Counted from the stretch's first letter, positions 8,464 to 16,893 are shown. The stretch is 64,000 nucleotides of DNA from Porphyromonas uenonis DSM 23387 = JCM 13868 (GCF_000482365.1 NZ_AXVC01000021.1:51764-115763); one strand, 5' to 3'. Notes: generated by a model not told the origin, from the sequence alone. Numbers and translations: made by a program.

Positions 8464-8560
8464 ATAGTTCCTCCCTTGGAACTAAAAAGTTCCTCCGCTG
8501 GAACTCGAAAGTTCCTCCCTTGGAACTAAAAAGTTCCAAAGGTGGAACTACTTTTGGAAC
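8464..8560. repeat. Palindrome array family D, copy 1 (AGTTCC...GGAACT)
   Basis: At least four consecutive short palindromes of the form AGTTCC-N6-GGAACT, joined by AAAA or CGAA spacers. The order, spacers and 3' flank (TTTTGGAACTCGTATA) recur in the same orientation at 62097-62175. Confidence 0.75.
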
Positions 8561-8577
8561 TCGTATATATAACGAAA

Positions 8578-8608
8578 TCAGCACGCTACGAAGCTTCGCG
8601 CGTGCTGA
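8578..8608 (-). terminator. Stem-loop downstream of rfbA
   Basis: TCAGCACGC at 8578-8586 pairs with GCGTGCTGA at 8600-8608, about 30 nt beyond the minus-strand stop of rfbA. The following T-run is weak. Confidence 0.5.
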
Positions 8609-8638
8609 CAGTTTGCATTCCTATGACAGTCTATTCGG

Positions 8639-9511
8639 CTACCCCTTGATGCTGGCGAGGTACTGGCCGTAGGTACTACCTCGCTGCTGATCAGCAGCGG
8701 ATTGCAGCTGAGCGAGCGTGATCCAGCCCTGATGAAAGGCGATCTCCTCCAGACAGGCGATCACCAGTCCCTGACGCTTCTGTATGACACTGACATAGTT
8801 GGTCGCCTCCATGAGCGCCTCATGGGTACCCGTATCGAGCCATGCGAAGCCACGTCCGAGGGATATGACGGAGAGCTGCTGTTGCTGCAGGTAGTAGTCA
8901 TTGACCGCTGTGATCTCTAGCTCCCCACGCTCCGAGGGGGTGATGCTTTGCGCCACTTGAACCACATCATTTGGATAGAAGTAAAGACCCACGACGGCTA
9001 GATTACTCTTGGGATGCTGAGGCTTCTCCTCTATATCTGTAGGCTTGCCACTGGCATCTAGAGCAACGACACCATAGCGTGTCGGATCAGAGACGGGATA
9101 GCCGAAGATGGTGGCGAGGCGATGCTGGATGACGTTGTCCCGAGCTGCAGCTAGTTGTGTGGCAAAGCTGGCTCCGTGAAAGAGATTGTCGCCAAGGACC
9201 ATACAGACGTCGTCCGTGCCGATGAACTCCCGTCCTATGATGAAAGCTTGCGCCAAGCCTTCAGGACGAGGCTGCTCGGCATACGTTAGCTCGATACCAT
9301 AAGCGGTGCCATCGCCTAGGAGGCGCTCGAAGCTCGGCAGATCCTGTGGCGTGCTGATGATCAGGATATCGCGAATGCCCGCTAGCATCAGCGTAGAGAG
9401 CGGATAGTAAATCATCGGCTTGTCGTAGACCGGCAGGAGCTGCTTACTGACAGACTTGGTCAGTGGATAGAGTCTGCTACCCGTACCGCCTGCTAGTATG
9501 ATACCCTTCAT
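8639..9511 (-). CDS. rfbA: Glucose-1-phosphate thymidylyltransferase
   Basis: RfbA/RmlA makes dTDP-glucose from glucose-1-phosphate and dTTP, the first step towards dTDP-L-rhamnose for LPS or capsule sugars. The 290-residue length is canonical. The nucleotidyltransferase motif [13 protein letters not shown] is followed by [36 protein letters not shown] and the WLDTGTH motif near the C-terminus, all typical of RmlA. It lies 11 nt downstream of a thioredoxin-fold lipoprotein gene. The other rfb genes are not in the window. Confidence 0.96.
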   Translation of the reverse strand: MKGIILAGGTGSRLYPLTKSVSKQLLPVYDKPMIYYPLSTLMLAGIRDILIISTPQDLPSFERLLGDGTAYGIELTYAEQPRPEGLAQAFIIGREFIGTDDVCMVLGDNLFHGASFATQLAAARDNVIQHRLATIFGYPVSDPTRYGVVALDASGKPTDIEEKPQHPKSNLAVVGLYFYPNDVVQVAQSITPSERGELEITAVNDYYLQQQQLSVISLGRGFAWLDTGTHEALMEATNYVSVIQKRQGLVIACLEEIAFHQGWITLAQLQSAADQQRGSTYGQYLASIKG

Positions 9512-9522
9512 AGAGTCATAGA

Positions 9523-10521
9523 TTAAAGTGTAGAAACGTAGTGTCTGACCTCTGCAAGCGAAGCCTCCCGCTGTAGCACGATACCATCGGAGGAGACAAC
9601 ATATATGACAGGCGTGGTAGCTAGGTCATAGAGTGACTCCTCGAGGAGCCGCAGATCCCCATTGAAGGCGGGTGTACCAAAGGGTGGTAGCGCCGAGAGG
9701 CCCTGCTCCCACTCGCTACGCTCGTAGACAAGCGAGACGTAGAGTATCTCCACCTTGCCAGCTTGATTAGCTCGTTGTAATATCTGGTCGTGAGTCACCT
9801 CCTCCAGTAGATGCGTACAGCGATCACATCCGGGGGTGTAGAAGATGACCACCTTGGGCTTGCTACGTAGTGCGTAGAGCGTTGTGTCGGCAAAGGTGTA
9901 GCCCTCTGCTGCTGGCTGTGCTAGGATCATAGTAAAGTCTGAGGCAGGTGTACCGACTTGGTTTTGCGACACGATAGAGAGCATGTCTTTGTAGACCACT
10001 TGGTCTACATACTCTACCTGTGGTGCTGTGGTGGCCCACTGCAGGGCTTGGATATAGAGTTTGTGATTCTTCAGAGGCGATCTGCTCTCATAAAGGTACT
10101 TGGTGTAGAGCCGGAGAGCCTCGCTCAGAGCTTTGCCACGCATCAGTTTGAGCGGGCGGAGTAAGTCCTCCTGGGTGACACTTCCTGCAGGCATATTGCT
10201 ATATACATATAGGTAGTCCACAAATCCCTGCTCCATGGCAGCGGAGTCGATCACCTGCTCCATGGCAGCCTCTGGCCAACGGTCGAAGAAGTGCTCCAGG
10301 GCATAGTGCGCCCGCTCTAGTGGCTCCCGTACATTCTCGGGAATCTCAACCATCGGATAGGGCTGTACTGTCACTTCGTTGACCCGCGTCGTGTCCACGA
10401 CCTCAAAGGAGGCCTCCAGCGGCACAGGTGTCTGAGTATGTTGCTTGCCGGTAGCACTGCAGGAGAAGAGAGCTAGGGTGAGCAGGATAGTCGTAGAGAT
10501 CAGTTGTAGGAAGTGAGGCAT
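9523..10521 (-). CDS. Thioredoxin-fold lipoprotein (DUF5106-like)
   Basis: I start at the ATG at 10521 (332 residues) because [21 protein letters not shown] is a clean lipoprotein signal with the lipid-bearing cysteine about residue 21. An upstream in-frame start would give an implausible leader. The N-terminal half is helical ([20 protein letters not shown]), as in DUF5106-type proteins. The C-terminal half is a thioredoxin fold with CDRC in [18 protein letters not shown], and a cis-Pro-like TTPVIYVV. It probably acts in periplasmic thiol chemistry or as a membrane-anchored redox protein. It precedes rfbA by 11 nt, probably as one transcript. Confidence 0.8.
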   Translation of the reverse strand: MPHFLQLISTTILLTLALFSCSATGKQHTQTPVPLEASFEVVDTTRVNEVTVQPYPMVEIPENVREPLERAHYALEHFFDRWPEAAMEQVIDSAAMEQGFVDYLYVYSNMPAGSVTQEDLLRPLKLMRGKALSEALRLYTKYLYESRSPLKNHKLYIQALQWATTAPQVEYVDQVVYKDMLSIVSQNQVGTPASDFTMILAQPAAEGYTFADTTLYALRSKPKVVIFYTPGCDRCTHLLEEVTHDQILQRANQAGKVEILYVSLVYERSEWEQGLSALPPFGTPAFNGDLRLLEESLYDLATTPVIYVVSSDGIVLQREASLAEVRHYVSTL

Positions 10522-10566
10522 ATAGCTCTGTCTATGAATGGTGGTGAGTGAATGGGTAAAAAAGAG

Positions 10567-10605
10567 ACGCACCACGCCCTGTGAAAGTTCAAGAGCGTGA
10601 TGCGT
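10567..10605 (-). terminator. Rho-independent terminator of the OmpA-like gene
   Basis: On the minus strand, an ACGCATCACGC / GCGTGGTGCGT stem is followed by TCTCTTTTTT. It lies 16 nt beyond the OmpA-like stop and just upstream of the thioredoxin-fold lipoprotein start. Confidence 0.75.
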
Positions 10606-10620
10606 TTTGGGAAAGAGAGA

Positions 10621-11298
10621 CTACTTCAGCGTACCGGCCTTAGCCTCTTCGATCATCTTCTGGCTAGGTAGGATGAAGACCTCTACACGACGGTTCTTGC
10701 GCTTACCCTCAGCGGTTGCGTTCGTGTCTACAGGCTCATGGCTACCACGTCCCTCGTACTTCATACGTGTAGAGGAGACACCCTGACCCTCGAGGAAGTC
10801 GCGGACGCTCTTAGCGCGATCACGTGAGAGCGGATCGTTGATACGATCGTTGCCCGAGCTGTCGGTGTGACCGATGATCTCTAGGACGGTGTCATGGTTC
10901 TTATTGAGGTTGTCCGCAAACTTACGCAGATCATTGCGTGAAGAGGAGCTTAGCGTGCTCGAGCTGGTGTTGAAGAGTAGACCGCTGTCGAAGACGACCT
11001 TGATAGCCTGTCCCTCGTTGACGGACTCAACCTGCGTACCCTCGGGTAGCTGCTGCTCGAGCTCCTTCTTCTGCTTGTCCATGCGATTGCCGATGAGTGC
11101 ACCAGCAGCACCGCCTACGACGGCACCGATAGCTGCACCAGCGCCCGTATTGCCGGCGACCTTACCGATACCAGCACCTAGACCAGCACCTACGGCTGTA
11201 CCAGCGCCAGCACCGAGGAGAGTCCCGTTGATTGCTCCACAACTAGATAGGGAGAGAGCCACGGCTACAATGCCCGCTGTGATAGATAGTTTGTTCAT
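10621..11298 (-). CDS. OmpA-family peptidoglycan-binding lipoprotein with glycine-zipper domain
   Basis: The 225-residue protein has a lipoprotein signal with lipobox SLSSC (Cys about residue 20). A glycine/alanine-rich zipper follows (residues about 28-72, GAGAGTAVGAGLGAGIG), which can insert in or pack against membranes. The C-terminus is an OmpA domain: IGHTDSSGNDRIN, LSRDRAKSVRDFL and NRRVEVFI, containing the aspartate and arginine that normally hold the diaminopimelate of peptidoglycan. The layout matches YiaD/Pal-like envelope tethers. It has its own terminator. The role is structural anchoring of the outer membrane; the specific partner is unknown. Confidence 0.9.
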   Translation of the reverse strand: MNKLSITAGIVAVALSLSSCGAINGTLLGAGAGTAVGAGLGAGIGKVAGNTGAGAAIGAVVGGAAGALIGNRMDKQKKELEQQLPEGTQVESVNEGQAIKVVFDSGLLFNTSSSTLSSSSRNDLRKFADNLNKNHDTVLEIIGHTDSSGNDRINDPLSRDRAKSVRDFLEGQGVSSTRMKYEGRGSHEPVDTNATAEGKRKNRRVEVFILPSQKMIEEAKAGTLK

Positions 11299-11360
11299 AA
11301 TTGCTGTGATATTTGAGTTAGTAAATATGTCGTTAATATGTATGTGTCTAAGCTTTGACC

Positions 11361-12344
11361 TTATGCCTTATTACTGAAGTAACGCATAAACTGTGAGCGC
11401 ATGTAGAGCTCTTGGTCTGACTGCTTAGAGGCGTTGAGGTTACCTCTAAACTCATCGATAGATCTGTATCCATGCTGAGTCATCCACTGTGTGAGCTCCT
11501 CGAGCATCTTCGTCAGATGGGGTACCCCGTGCTGATATAGAGCCGAGGCAACCTGTACAGAGCTAGCCCCGACGAGGAGACTCTTGACGATGCCGGCGTA
11601 GTCCATGACACCTCCTGAGGCTGAGACAGCGAGCTGAGGGAGCTTGCCAGTGAGGAGCCCCGTATACTTCAGCGTGTTATACAGCTCGTGACCCGTCGAG
11701 ATGACAGGGCCCTGGACGATCTCTAGGGTATCTATATTGATATCGGTCTGCCAGCTCTTGTTAAAGCAGGTCAAGCCCTTGACGCCACTCTTGACCAGCT
11801 CCTGTGCCAGGTAAAGAATATTGGTAAAGCGATCTGAGATCTTGAAGACGACAGGTATCTGTACGGTACGGGTGATCGAGATAGCTAGATCTACGAGCTC
11901 CTTCTCCAGATCACTACCACGCTGTGCAGGATCCGTCTCGATGCGCATCACGTTGAGCTCGAGCGCATCTGCACCTGCCTCCTCTATGCTACGGGCAAAA
12001 GAGAGCCACTCGCCACCACGATAACAGTTGATACTGGCGATGACGGGGATGTCAATAGCCTGCTTAGCCTCACGGATTAGGTCTAGATACTTCTCTACCT
12101 CATGCTGACGCGTGTAGTGTAGCATGTAGTCCAGCCCCTCTGGATAAGAGGTGGCCATCTCGGCCTCAGCTTGCAAAGCCGTCGCTTCTATCTGCTCCTC
12201 AAAGAGCGACTTAAGTATTACTGCGCCTGCGCCAGCCTGTGCTAACGCCTTAACCTGCTGGAGTGAGGATGTGAGACCCGAGCTGCCAGCTATGATTGGA
12301 TTGCGAAGGACGATACCTCCGTAGTGTGATGTCAAGTCCACCAT
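11361..12344 (-). CDS. Dihydroorotate dehydrogenase-like flavoprotein of uncertain substrate
   Basis: A 327-residue TIM barrel of the PyrD family (MVDLTSHYGGIVLRNPII, ASINCYRGGEW, ALELNVM, VFKISD, SASGGVMDYAGIVKSLLVGASSVQV). FMN-binding features such as the SGG and VGASSVQV loops are kept. The NxxCPN segment that class 1 enzymes carry after LELN is replaced by NVMRIETD (131 onwards), so true dihydroorotate oxidation is not assured. Annotation pipelines usually call this group dihydroorotate dehydrogenase-like. The start ATG at 12344 lies about 19 nt after a predicted transcription start. No pyrimidine genes are adjacent. Confidence 0.8.
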   Translation of the reverse strand: MVDLTSHYGGIVLRNPIIAGSSGLTSSLQQVKALAQAGAGAVILKSLFEEQIEATALQAEAEMATSYPEGLDYMLHYTRQHEVEKYLDLIREAKQAIDIPVIASINCYRGGEWLSFARSIEEAGADALELNVMRIETDPAQRGSDLEKELVDLAISITRTVQIPVVFKISDRFTNILYLAQELVKSGVKGLTCFNKSWQTDINIDTLEIVQGPVISTGHELYNTLKYTGLLTGKLPQLAVSASGGVMDYAGIVKSLLVGASSVQVASALYQHGVPHLTKMLEELTQWMTQHGYRSIDEFRGNLNASKQSDQELYMRSQFMRYFSNKA

Positions 12345-12369
12345 GCTATTTGTGCTATGTTACTACTCG

Positions 12370-12377
12370 CAAAGATA
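12370..12377 (-). promoter_or_regulatory. -7 box for the dihydroorotate dehydrogenase-like gene
   Basis: TATCTTTG on the minus strand lies 26 nt upstream of the ATG. No clear -33 element is visible. It is divergent from the tRNA-Phe promoter. Confidence 0.45.
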
Positions 12378-12402
12378 CAAAATAAGCTTGATTGCGCCAT
12401 CG

Positions 12403-12434
12403 TTTGGTCAATTCAAAAAGTTGTCGTACCTTTG
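12403..12434 (+). promoter_or_regulatory. Promoter of tRNA-Phe
   Basis: TTTG at 12403-12406 and TACCTTTG at 12427-12434 with a 20-bp spacer form a textbook Bacteroidota promoter, 24 bp upstream of the tRNA. Confidence 0.8.
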
Positions 12435-12457
12435 CATCACCAAAACGCAGAAAAGAC

Positions 12458-12530
12458 GGTGCCATAGCTCAGTTGGTAGAGCAAAGGACTGAAAATCCTT
12501 GTGTCCCCGGTTCGATTCCTGGTGGCACCA
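12458..12530 (+). tRNA. tRNA-Phe (GAA)
   Basis: A full cloverleaf of 73 nt: acceptor GGTGCCA/TGGCACC with discriminator A, D arm GCTC...GAGC-type, anticodon stem AAGGA/TCCTT with loop CTGAAAA (anticodon GAA at 12491-12493), and T arm CCCGG-TTCGATT-CCTGG. CCA is not encoded. Confidence 0.97.
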
Positions 12531-12545
12531 CTCTGATACGATTTT

Positions 12546-12579
12546 GAGACCTCGCAATGATTGCGGGGTCTTTTTTTTT
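12546..12579 (+). terminator. Rho-independent terminator after tRNA-Phe
   Basis: An AGACCTCGCAA / TTGCGGGGTCT stem is followed by nine or more T residues. Confidence 0.9.
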
Positions 12580-12675
12580 GTGCTTATCGGCCGACTGATC
12601 TACCACCTGACGTGACCTCGCTAGTGAGATCGCACCTTCTGTCGTGCCCTTAACTGAAGCTTTATAGATGAGGCC

Positions 12676-12706
12676 TTGGGTAATCCGACATTTATCAGTA
12701 CTTTTG
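12676..12706 (+). promoter_or_regulatory. Promoter of the secreted phosphoesterase gene
   Basis: TTG at 12676-12678 and TACTTTTG at 12699-12706 are separated by 20 bp. The start codon follows 34 bp downstream. Confidence 0.6.
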
Positions 12707-12740
12707 TGAAAGCGTATCCTAATACTTCAACGATTAACTT

Positions 12741-13808
12741 ATGACACATAGCACACAATATAGATGGGGCTGGCTGATCGCCCTACTCGCTCTCTCCTTT
12801 GGGATCATATCTGCACAGCAGAGCACCACGTCTCAGCGGGTGACGGTCGCATTCTATAACTTGGAGAACCTCTTTGACACCATCGATCAGGAGAACAATG
12901 ACGAGGAGTTTCTTCCCGAGGGAGCCAATCGCTGGACGCCCGAGCGCTACCAGCACAAGCTCCGCAACATGTCTCACGTGATCTCACTCATCGGTGGCAA
13001 TGGCCCTGCAATCATCGGGGTGGCCGAGATAGAGAATAGAGGCGTCCTCGAGGATCTGATCGCCGAGGAGTCACTACGGGATAAGCACTACAATATCGTA
13101 CACTACGACTCGCCTGATCGTCGTGGCATAGACTGCGCTATACTCTACCAGCCTGATGTTTATAAGGTCTTTGCATCAGGTGCCAGAGCCGTAGAGATAC
13201 CTAATGAGCCGTGGATCAAGACACGAGATGTGGTCTACGCCTCGGGACTCCTCGATGGTGAGATCGTACATGTCCTCGTGGGTCACTGGCCCTCACGTAG
13301 CGGTGGTGAGGCGGTCTCTCTGCATCGTCGTATGGCTGCTGCTAAGACGATGCGTAGCGTGGCGGACTCACTCTATACACTCTTCCCAGGCAGCAAAGTG
13401 ATCATGATGGGAGACTTCAACGATGACCCCATCAGCCCCAGTGTACGCGAAGGCCTCGGTGTGCAGAATCATCCAGAGCAGACGAAGCCGGCTGACTACT
13501 ACACCCCTATGCTACAACTATATAATAAGGGTATGGGGACACTCGCTTATCGTGACGTGTGGAATCTCTTTGATATCATCGTCGTCAATGGCGAGCTCAT
13601 CGGTAGCAACCCCACGACCTGGCAACTATACCGTGATCCCGAGACGACCGACATGGGCTTTATCTTCAAGCAGCCTTTCATGATTCAGCAGAGCGGCCAG
13701 TACAAGGGATATACGCTCCGCACCTTCGTCGGCGGGCAGTGGAAAGGGGGTTACTCAGACCACTTCCCCGTGTATGTCTACCTAGTCAAGGGTGTAGCAA
13801 CAAAGTAG
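12741..13808 (+). CDS. Secreted endonuclease/exonuclease/phosphatase-family protein
   Basis: The 355-residue protein has a signal peptide (WGWLIALLALSFGIISA-Q, cleavage about residue 25) and a complete EEP fold. Motifs in order: VTVAFYNLENLFD (metal-binding Asn), IIGVAEIENR (Glu), DSPDRRGIDCAILY, LVGHWPSRSGG (His), MMGDFNDDP (Asp/Asn catalytic pair) and YSDHFPVYVYL (terminal Asp-His). It should cleave phosphodiesters such as nucleic acids or nucleotides outside the cytoplasm, but lipid phosphatases share the fold. It has its own promoter and stands apart from the sigma factor operon that follows after 45 nt. Confidence 0.9.
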   Translation: MTHSTQYRWGWLIALLALSFGIISAQQSTTSQRVTVAFYNLENLFDTIDQENNDEEFLPEGANRWTPERYQHKLRNMSHVISLIGGNGPAIIGVAEIENRGVLEDLIAEESLRDKHYNIVHYDSPDRRGIDCAILYQPDVYKVFASGARAVEIPNEPWIKTRDVVYASGLLDGEIVHVLVGHWPSRSGGEAVSLHRRMAAAKTMRSVADSLYTLFPGSKVIMMGDFNDDPISPSVREGLGVQNHPEQTKPADYYTPMLQLYNKGMGTLAYRDVWNLFDIIVVNGELIGSNPTTWQLYRDPETTDMGFIFKQPFMIQQSGQYKGYTLRTFVGGQWKGGYSDHFPVYVYLVKGVATK

Positions 13809-13853
13809 CTCCGCATCGTTGTCGCAATAGACTTTATGTAGTTGCCTCGTAGC

Positions 13854-14402
13854 ATGACCGAAGATGAACTGCAAGAGCAGATTATGAAGCCTGAGACACG
13901 TGCCGTCGCCTTTACGGAGGCGGTACAGATGTATCAGGAGAAGCTCTACTGGTTGATCCGTCGCATCGTCAGACAGCATGACGATGCGGACGACGTGCTA
14001 CAGGAGACCTTTCTGAAGGCGTGGCAAAATCTTGGTTCCTTCAGAGGAGAGGCAAAGTTTTACACCTGGATCTATCGCATCGCTCTCTTTGAGGCGATCA
14101 ACTACAACAAAAAGAAGAAGCGCATCACGGACAACGAATACGCTGTCAGTGAAGATACTAGCTACCTCCTAGAGAGTGCCGTCGCAAACCCATACTTCGA
14201 TGGAGACAAGGGCGAACTAATCTTACAGCAAGCCCTCGAGACGCTTCCTCCGAAGCAACGACAGGTCTTCGAGATGCGCTACTTTGATGAGATGCCTTAC
14301 CGAGAGATGGCTGCCATTACAGACACCTCTGAAGGAGCCCTCAAAGCGTCGTACCACCATGCTGTCAAGAAGATTCAGCAGTACGTCTCCAATCTGGATT
14401 AA
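13854..14402 (+). CDS. ECF-type RNA polymerase sigma factor
   Basis: A group 4 sigma factor of 182 residues. I start at ATG 13854 (MTEDELQEQIM) rather than a TTG 12 nt upstream. Region 2 is visible as LYWLIRRIVRQHDDADDVLQETFLKAWQ with the core-binding DDVLQETF motif, followed by FYTWIYRIA. Region 4 is LPPKQRQVFEMRYFDEMPYREMAAI with the HTH TSEGALKASYHHAVKK. It heads a three-gene unit with a membrane anti-sigma candidate and a Spy-like periplasmic protein. This layout is common in Bacteroidota and suggests an envelope-stress regulon. Confidence 0.93.
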   Translation: MTEDELQEQIMKPETRAVAFTEAVQMYQEKLYWLIRRIVRQHDDADDVLQETFLKAWQNLGSFRGEAKFYTWIYRIALFEAINYNKKKKRITDNEYAVSEDTSYLLESAVANPYFDGDKGELILQQALETLPPKQRQVFEMRYFDEMPYREMAAITDTSEGALKASYHHAVKKIQQYVSNLD

Positions 14403-14488
14403 ACTTACCAGGCTCACCTATATCCAATAAGGTGTAAGAGGAGACGTCCCCCCGCGAGGTCGCTCTAGACTAGACATAATCACATCTC

Positions 14489-14935
14489 ATGCCTACACCT
14501 TCAGAAGATAACATCCGTCAGATACCCCCGCTCTCGGAGCGGCTAGCGCATTACCATGTGCCTGAGGGATACTTTGATGACCTATCCACTCGTATCCTAT
14601 CGCAGATACCGCTTGATGAGCCAGTGCCTGCGTCAGACACCGTAGTGGCGCCTAGCTCTCATCGTAGAGCTAAGCTATGGGTGAAGCTACGCCCATGGAC
14701 TGCTGTCGCGGCAGTCGTAATCGCCGTGGTAGCTCTATGGGGCGTATGGCGCGGAGATGTCCAGGAGCCGCTTCGCTCGAGCGATGAGGTGGCTAATTCT
14801 GTCTACGATCTCAGTGTGACCCCTCTCACAGACGCCGAGTACGCAGACTATCTATACGAGACCTGTGTAGATATTCTCCTAGATGACTACGCTATAGGAG
14901 AGACACTGGGAGCACTCTCTGAGGATGAGCTATAA
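14489..14935 (+). CDS. Probable membrane anti-sigma factor
   Basis: 148 residues with a cytoplasmic N-terminus containing VPEGYFDDLSTRILSQIP, a motif I associate with Bacteroidota anti-sigma proteins. One transmembrane helix (about 72-87, AVAAVVIAVVALWGVW) and an acidic C-terminal part follow. The motif and the position after the ECF sigma gene support binding and holding of that sigma factor at the membrane. No zinc HxxxCxxC motif is present. Function is inferred from context. Confidence 0.7.
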   Translation: MPTPSEDNIRQIPPLSERLAHYHVPEGYFDDLSTRILSQIPLDEPVPASDTVVAPSSHRRAKLWVKLRPWTAVAAVVIAVVALWGVWRGDVQEPLRSSDEVANSVYDLSVTPLTDAEYADYLYETCVDILLDDYAIGETLGALSEDEL

Positions 14936-14961
14936 AACGATGACAAACGCCTAGACACGAT

Positions 14962-15435
14962 ATGACACGACGCACGCTTTACCACCTACTATGGATACTC
15001 CTTCCTATACTACTCCTGCCCGACCTCGTCGTAGCGCAGCAGTCTCGTAGTGAGACAGACAGTCGTAGACGAGAGGAGCTGGTCAAGCAGCGCAAAGAGT
15101 TTTTCGCACAGGAGCTAGGCCTGACAGCTGACGAAGCTACTTACCTGGACCGTACCCTACGAGAAGCAGACAAAAAGCGGATACCGCTATGGCGTGAGCT
15201 CCGAGAGCAGTACGAACTGACAAAGAGCGAGACTCTATCAGAGGCGCAAGCGACTAAGTGCCTCCAGCGTGAGCAACAGATCAAACTGCAACTCGCAGAG
15301 ATAGACGAGCAGACTATGACAAAGCTACGCAAGCAGATACCTGCTCGTAAGTTGGTCAACTATCAGCAGGTACAGCGAGAGTTCGCTAGAAAGTATATCA
15401 AGCGCAGTCAGTCCTACCGCTCAGACCGAAGGTAG
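14962..15435 (+). CDS. Spy/CpxP-like periplasmic protein
   Basis: 157 residues with a signal peptide (LLWILLPILLLPDLVVA-Q). It is a highly charged, all-helical mature protein with LGLTADEATYL in place of the LTxxQ motif, and long Arg/Lys/Glu helices. This matches the periplasmic heavy-metal sensor/chaperone-like proteins that often follow an ECF sigma and anti-sigma in Bacteroidota. It probably feeds envelope status to the sigma pathway or acts as a chaperone. It starts 26 nt after the anti-sigma candidate, supporting one operon. Confidence 0.7.
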   Translation: MTRRTLYHLLWILLPILLLPDLVVAQQSRSETDSRRREELVKQRKEFFAQELGLTADEATYLDRTLREADKKRIPLWRELREQYELTKSETLSEAQATKCLQREQQIKLQLAEIDEQTMTKLRKQIPARKLVNYQQVQREFARKYIKRSQSYRSDRR

Positions 15436-15492
15436 TTCAGCAATTACAAACGCCGTCAATGGATCAACGTGTGTATTTGCTCGCACAGGCGC

Positions 15493-15522
15493 TTGTTTAT
15501 TCAATTAAATGTCGTATCTTTG
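15493..15522 (+). promoter_or_regulatory. Promoter of tRNA-Pro
   Basis: TTG at 15493-15495 and TATCTTTG at 15515-15522 are 19 bp apart, about 58 bp upstream of the mature tRNA. Confidence 0.7.
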
Positions 15523-15580
15523 CACCACGATCGGCACGAGAAGGGAGCTTTCTCTCCCGTATCACGCCAATCAGAAGCTT

Positions 15581-15655
15581 CGGGGTGTAGCGCAGTCCGG
15601 TTAGCGCACCTGCTTTGGGAGCAGGGGGTCCCAGGTTCGAATCCTGGTACCCCGA
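15581..15655 (+). tRNA. tRNA-Pro (TGG)
   Basis: A 75-nt cloverleaf: acceptor CGGGGTG/TACCCCG (one G-T pair) with discriminator A, D arm GCGC...GCGC, anticodon stem CCTGC/GCAGG with loop TTTGGGA (anticodon TGG at 15616-15618), and T arm CCAGG-TTCGAAT-CCTGG. CCA is not encoded. Confidence 0.97.
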
Positions 15656-15671
15656 CAAAGAAGCTAAGATG

Positions 15672-15706
15672 AAAATAGAGTGGCACACTGGTGTCACTCT
15701 ATTTTT
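15672..15706 (+). terminator. Rho-independent terminator after tRNA-Pro
   Basis: An AAAATAGAGTG...CACTCTATTTTT stem-loop ends in a T-rich tail. Confidence 0.85.
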
Positions 15707-15758
15707 GTTTCTATTGCCAATTCATCCGCTGCTATCGCCTTTTCGCAGGTTTCTATTT

Positions 15759-16775
15759 TCACTCCTCCCGCTTGTATTTTCGATTGATGATAGGCAGGAG
15801 CATGATAGCTATGCCCCCCACGGAGATAGTCCACAGCGTCTGTACAGCATGCACGATCAGGGCGAACTGCCCCGCCTCAGCCTCGCTCACACCGAAGGCG
15901 GTAAGCGATATAATCACCGCATAGTGCCACGGACCTACCCCTGCAGGCGTAGGCACGGCAATCATCAAGGTGGAGAGCACAAAAGTGGCAAAAGCAATAC
16001 GATGCCCCAGCTCAGCAGTGAAAGCAAAAGCGCCAAATGTGACGTAGAAGAAGTAGTAGTAAGCGACCCACAAGAGGATCGTAAGCACGAGAAACTGGCT
16101 CCAAGCGCGCCATCCTCTCAATGTTGAGGCAGCCTGCAGGACAGAGCGTAGCTTGCTTCTGACACGCTGCATAAAGTGACTCTTCCTAAATCGATAGAGG
16201 ACCAGCACGATGACGAGTAGTACCCCGCTCGCGATGATCCATGCAGTGGTGTAGTCTGATGAAAAGAGGCGCCCCAACCCACCTCCGAGCGACAGTCCCC
16301 GTGTGGCTAAGATCTGTGATATAGCACCCGCCTGAAACAGCATCATAGCGACTAGGAGCGCTAAGACGATGAGTGCATCTGACAGACGGTCCACTAGGAG
16401 CGTGCCGACCGTTGCCGAGAGCGCATAGTCCTCCCGCTGCTTCATCTCCGTGCAGCGCCACACCTCGCCAGCACGTGGTATGACAAAGTTGACCGCATAG
16501 CTCCCGACTGTGATTAAGATGGGATTGATAGGTCGTGCCGGTGGGTTGTAGAGCGGTCGCATCAGCAGATGCCAGCGATAGCCTCGCACCACATTGCCCA
16601 GGAGTCCCAGAGGCAGAGACAAGAGCAGATACTCGTAGCGCACACCATGCTGTAGCAAGCGTAGCGTGTCAGCGAGCTCTAGATGGCGATAGAGGTAAAA
16701 CAATATCGCTAGGCCTATGAGGAGTGGCAAGAAGTTCTTCAGCCACCACTGCCAAGAGTGTCGTACTGTCTTCAC
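15759..16775 (-). CDS. Flippase-like integral membrane protein (lysylphosphatidylglycerol synthase TM-region family)
   Basis: 338 residues with about eight hydrophobic helices, and the family motifs GLLGNVVRGYRWHLLM, NFVIPRAGEVWRC and LLVDRLSDALIV. These mark the YbhN/AglD2-like (UPF0104) group, thought to flip or regulate lipids or lipid-linked substrates in the inner membrane. There is no catalytic lysyltransferase domain, so it is not MprF itself. The start is GTG at 16775. A TACTTTTG box on the minus strand (16780-16787) lies so close that the transcript would be nearly leaderless, unless another promoter is used. Substrate is unknown. Confidence 0.85.
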   Translation of the reverse strand: MKTVRHSWQWWLKNFLPLLIGLAILFYLYRHLELADTLRLLQHGVRYEYLLLSLPLGLLGNVVRGYRWHLLMRPLYNPPARPINPILITVGSYAVNFVIPRAGEVWRCTEMKQREDYALSATVGTLLVDRLSDALIVLALLVAMMLFQAGAISQILATRGLSLGGGLGRLFSSDYTTAWIIASGVLLVIVLVLYRFRKSHFMQRVRSKLRSVLQAASTLRGWRAWSQFLVLTILLWVAYYYFFYVTFGAFAFTAELGHRIAFATFVLSTLMIAVPTPAGVGPWHYAVIISLTAFGVSEAEAGQFALIVHAVQTLWTISVGGIAIMLLPIINRKYKREE

Positions 16776-16779
16776 GCTC

Positions 16780-16787
16780 CAAAAGTA
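16780..16787 (-). promoter_or_regulatory. Possible -7 box abutting the flippase-like gene
   Basis: TACTTTTG on the minus strand ends 5 bp before the GTG start, implying a leaderless mRNA if it is used. No -33 element is visible. Confidence 0.3.
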
Positions 16788-16893
16788 CGAAAAAGAAGTT
16801 AGAGGCTAGAGATTAGAGGTTAGAGATTAGTTCTCTAGTGGCACTAGTAGCTCTAGCCAACAGCCAACAGCCAACAGCCTGTTTACAACAGCA

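Larger units (their letters stand above)
8339..8638. other. sdaA-rfbA intergenic region with repeats C and D
   Basis: This gap has no credible gene. A possible -7 box for sdaA (TACCTTTG on the minus strand, 8370-8377) is followed by a degenerate 7-bp AGATTAGAGG-type run (about 8384-8450). Next is an array of GGAACT...AGTTCC palindromes (8464-8560), closely matching 62097-62175. It ends with the terminator hairpin of rfbA. Confidence 0.6.

Noticed and set aside
15497..15697. ORF antisense to tRNA-Pro encoding GYQDSNLGPPAPKAGAL
   Set aside because: This is a common false translation of the reverse strand of a tRNA-Pro gene.
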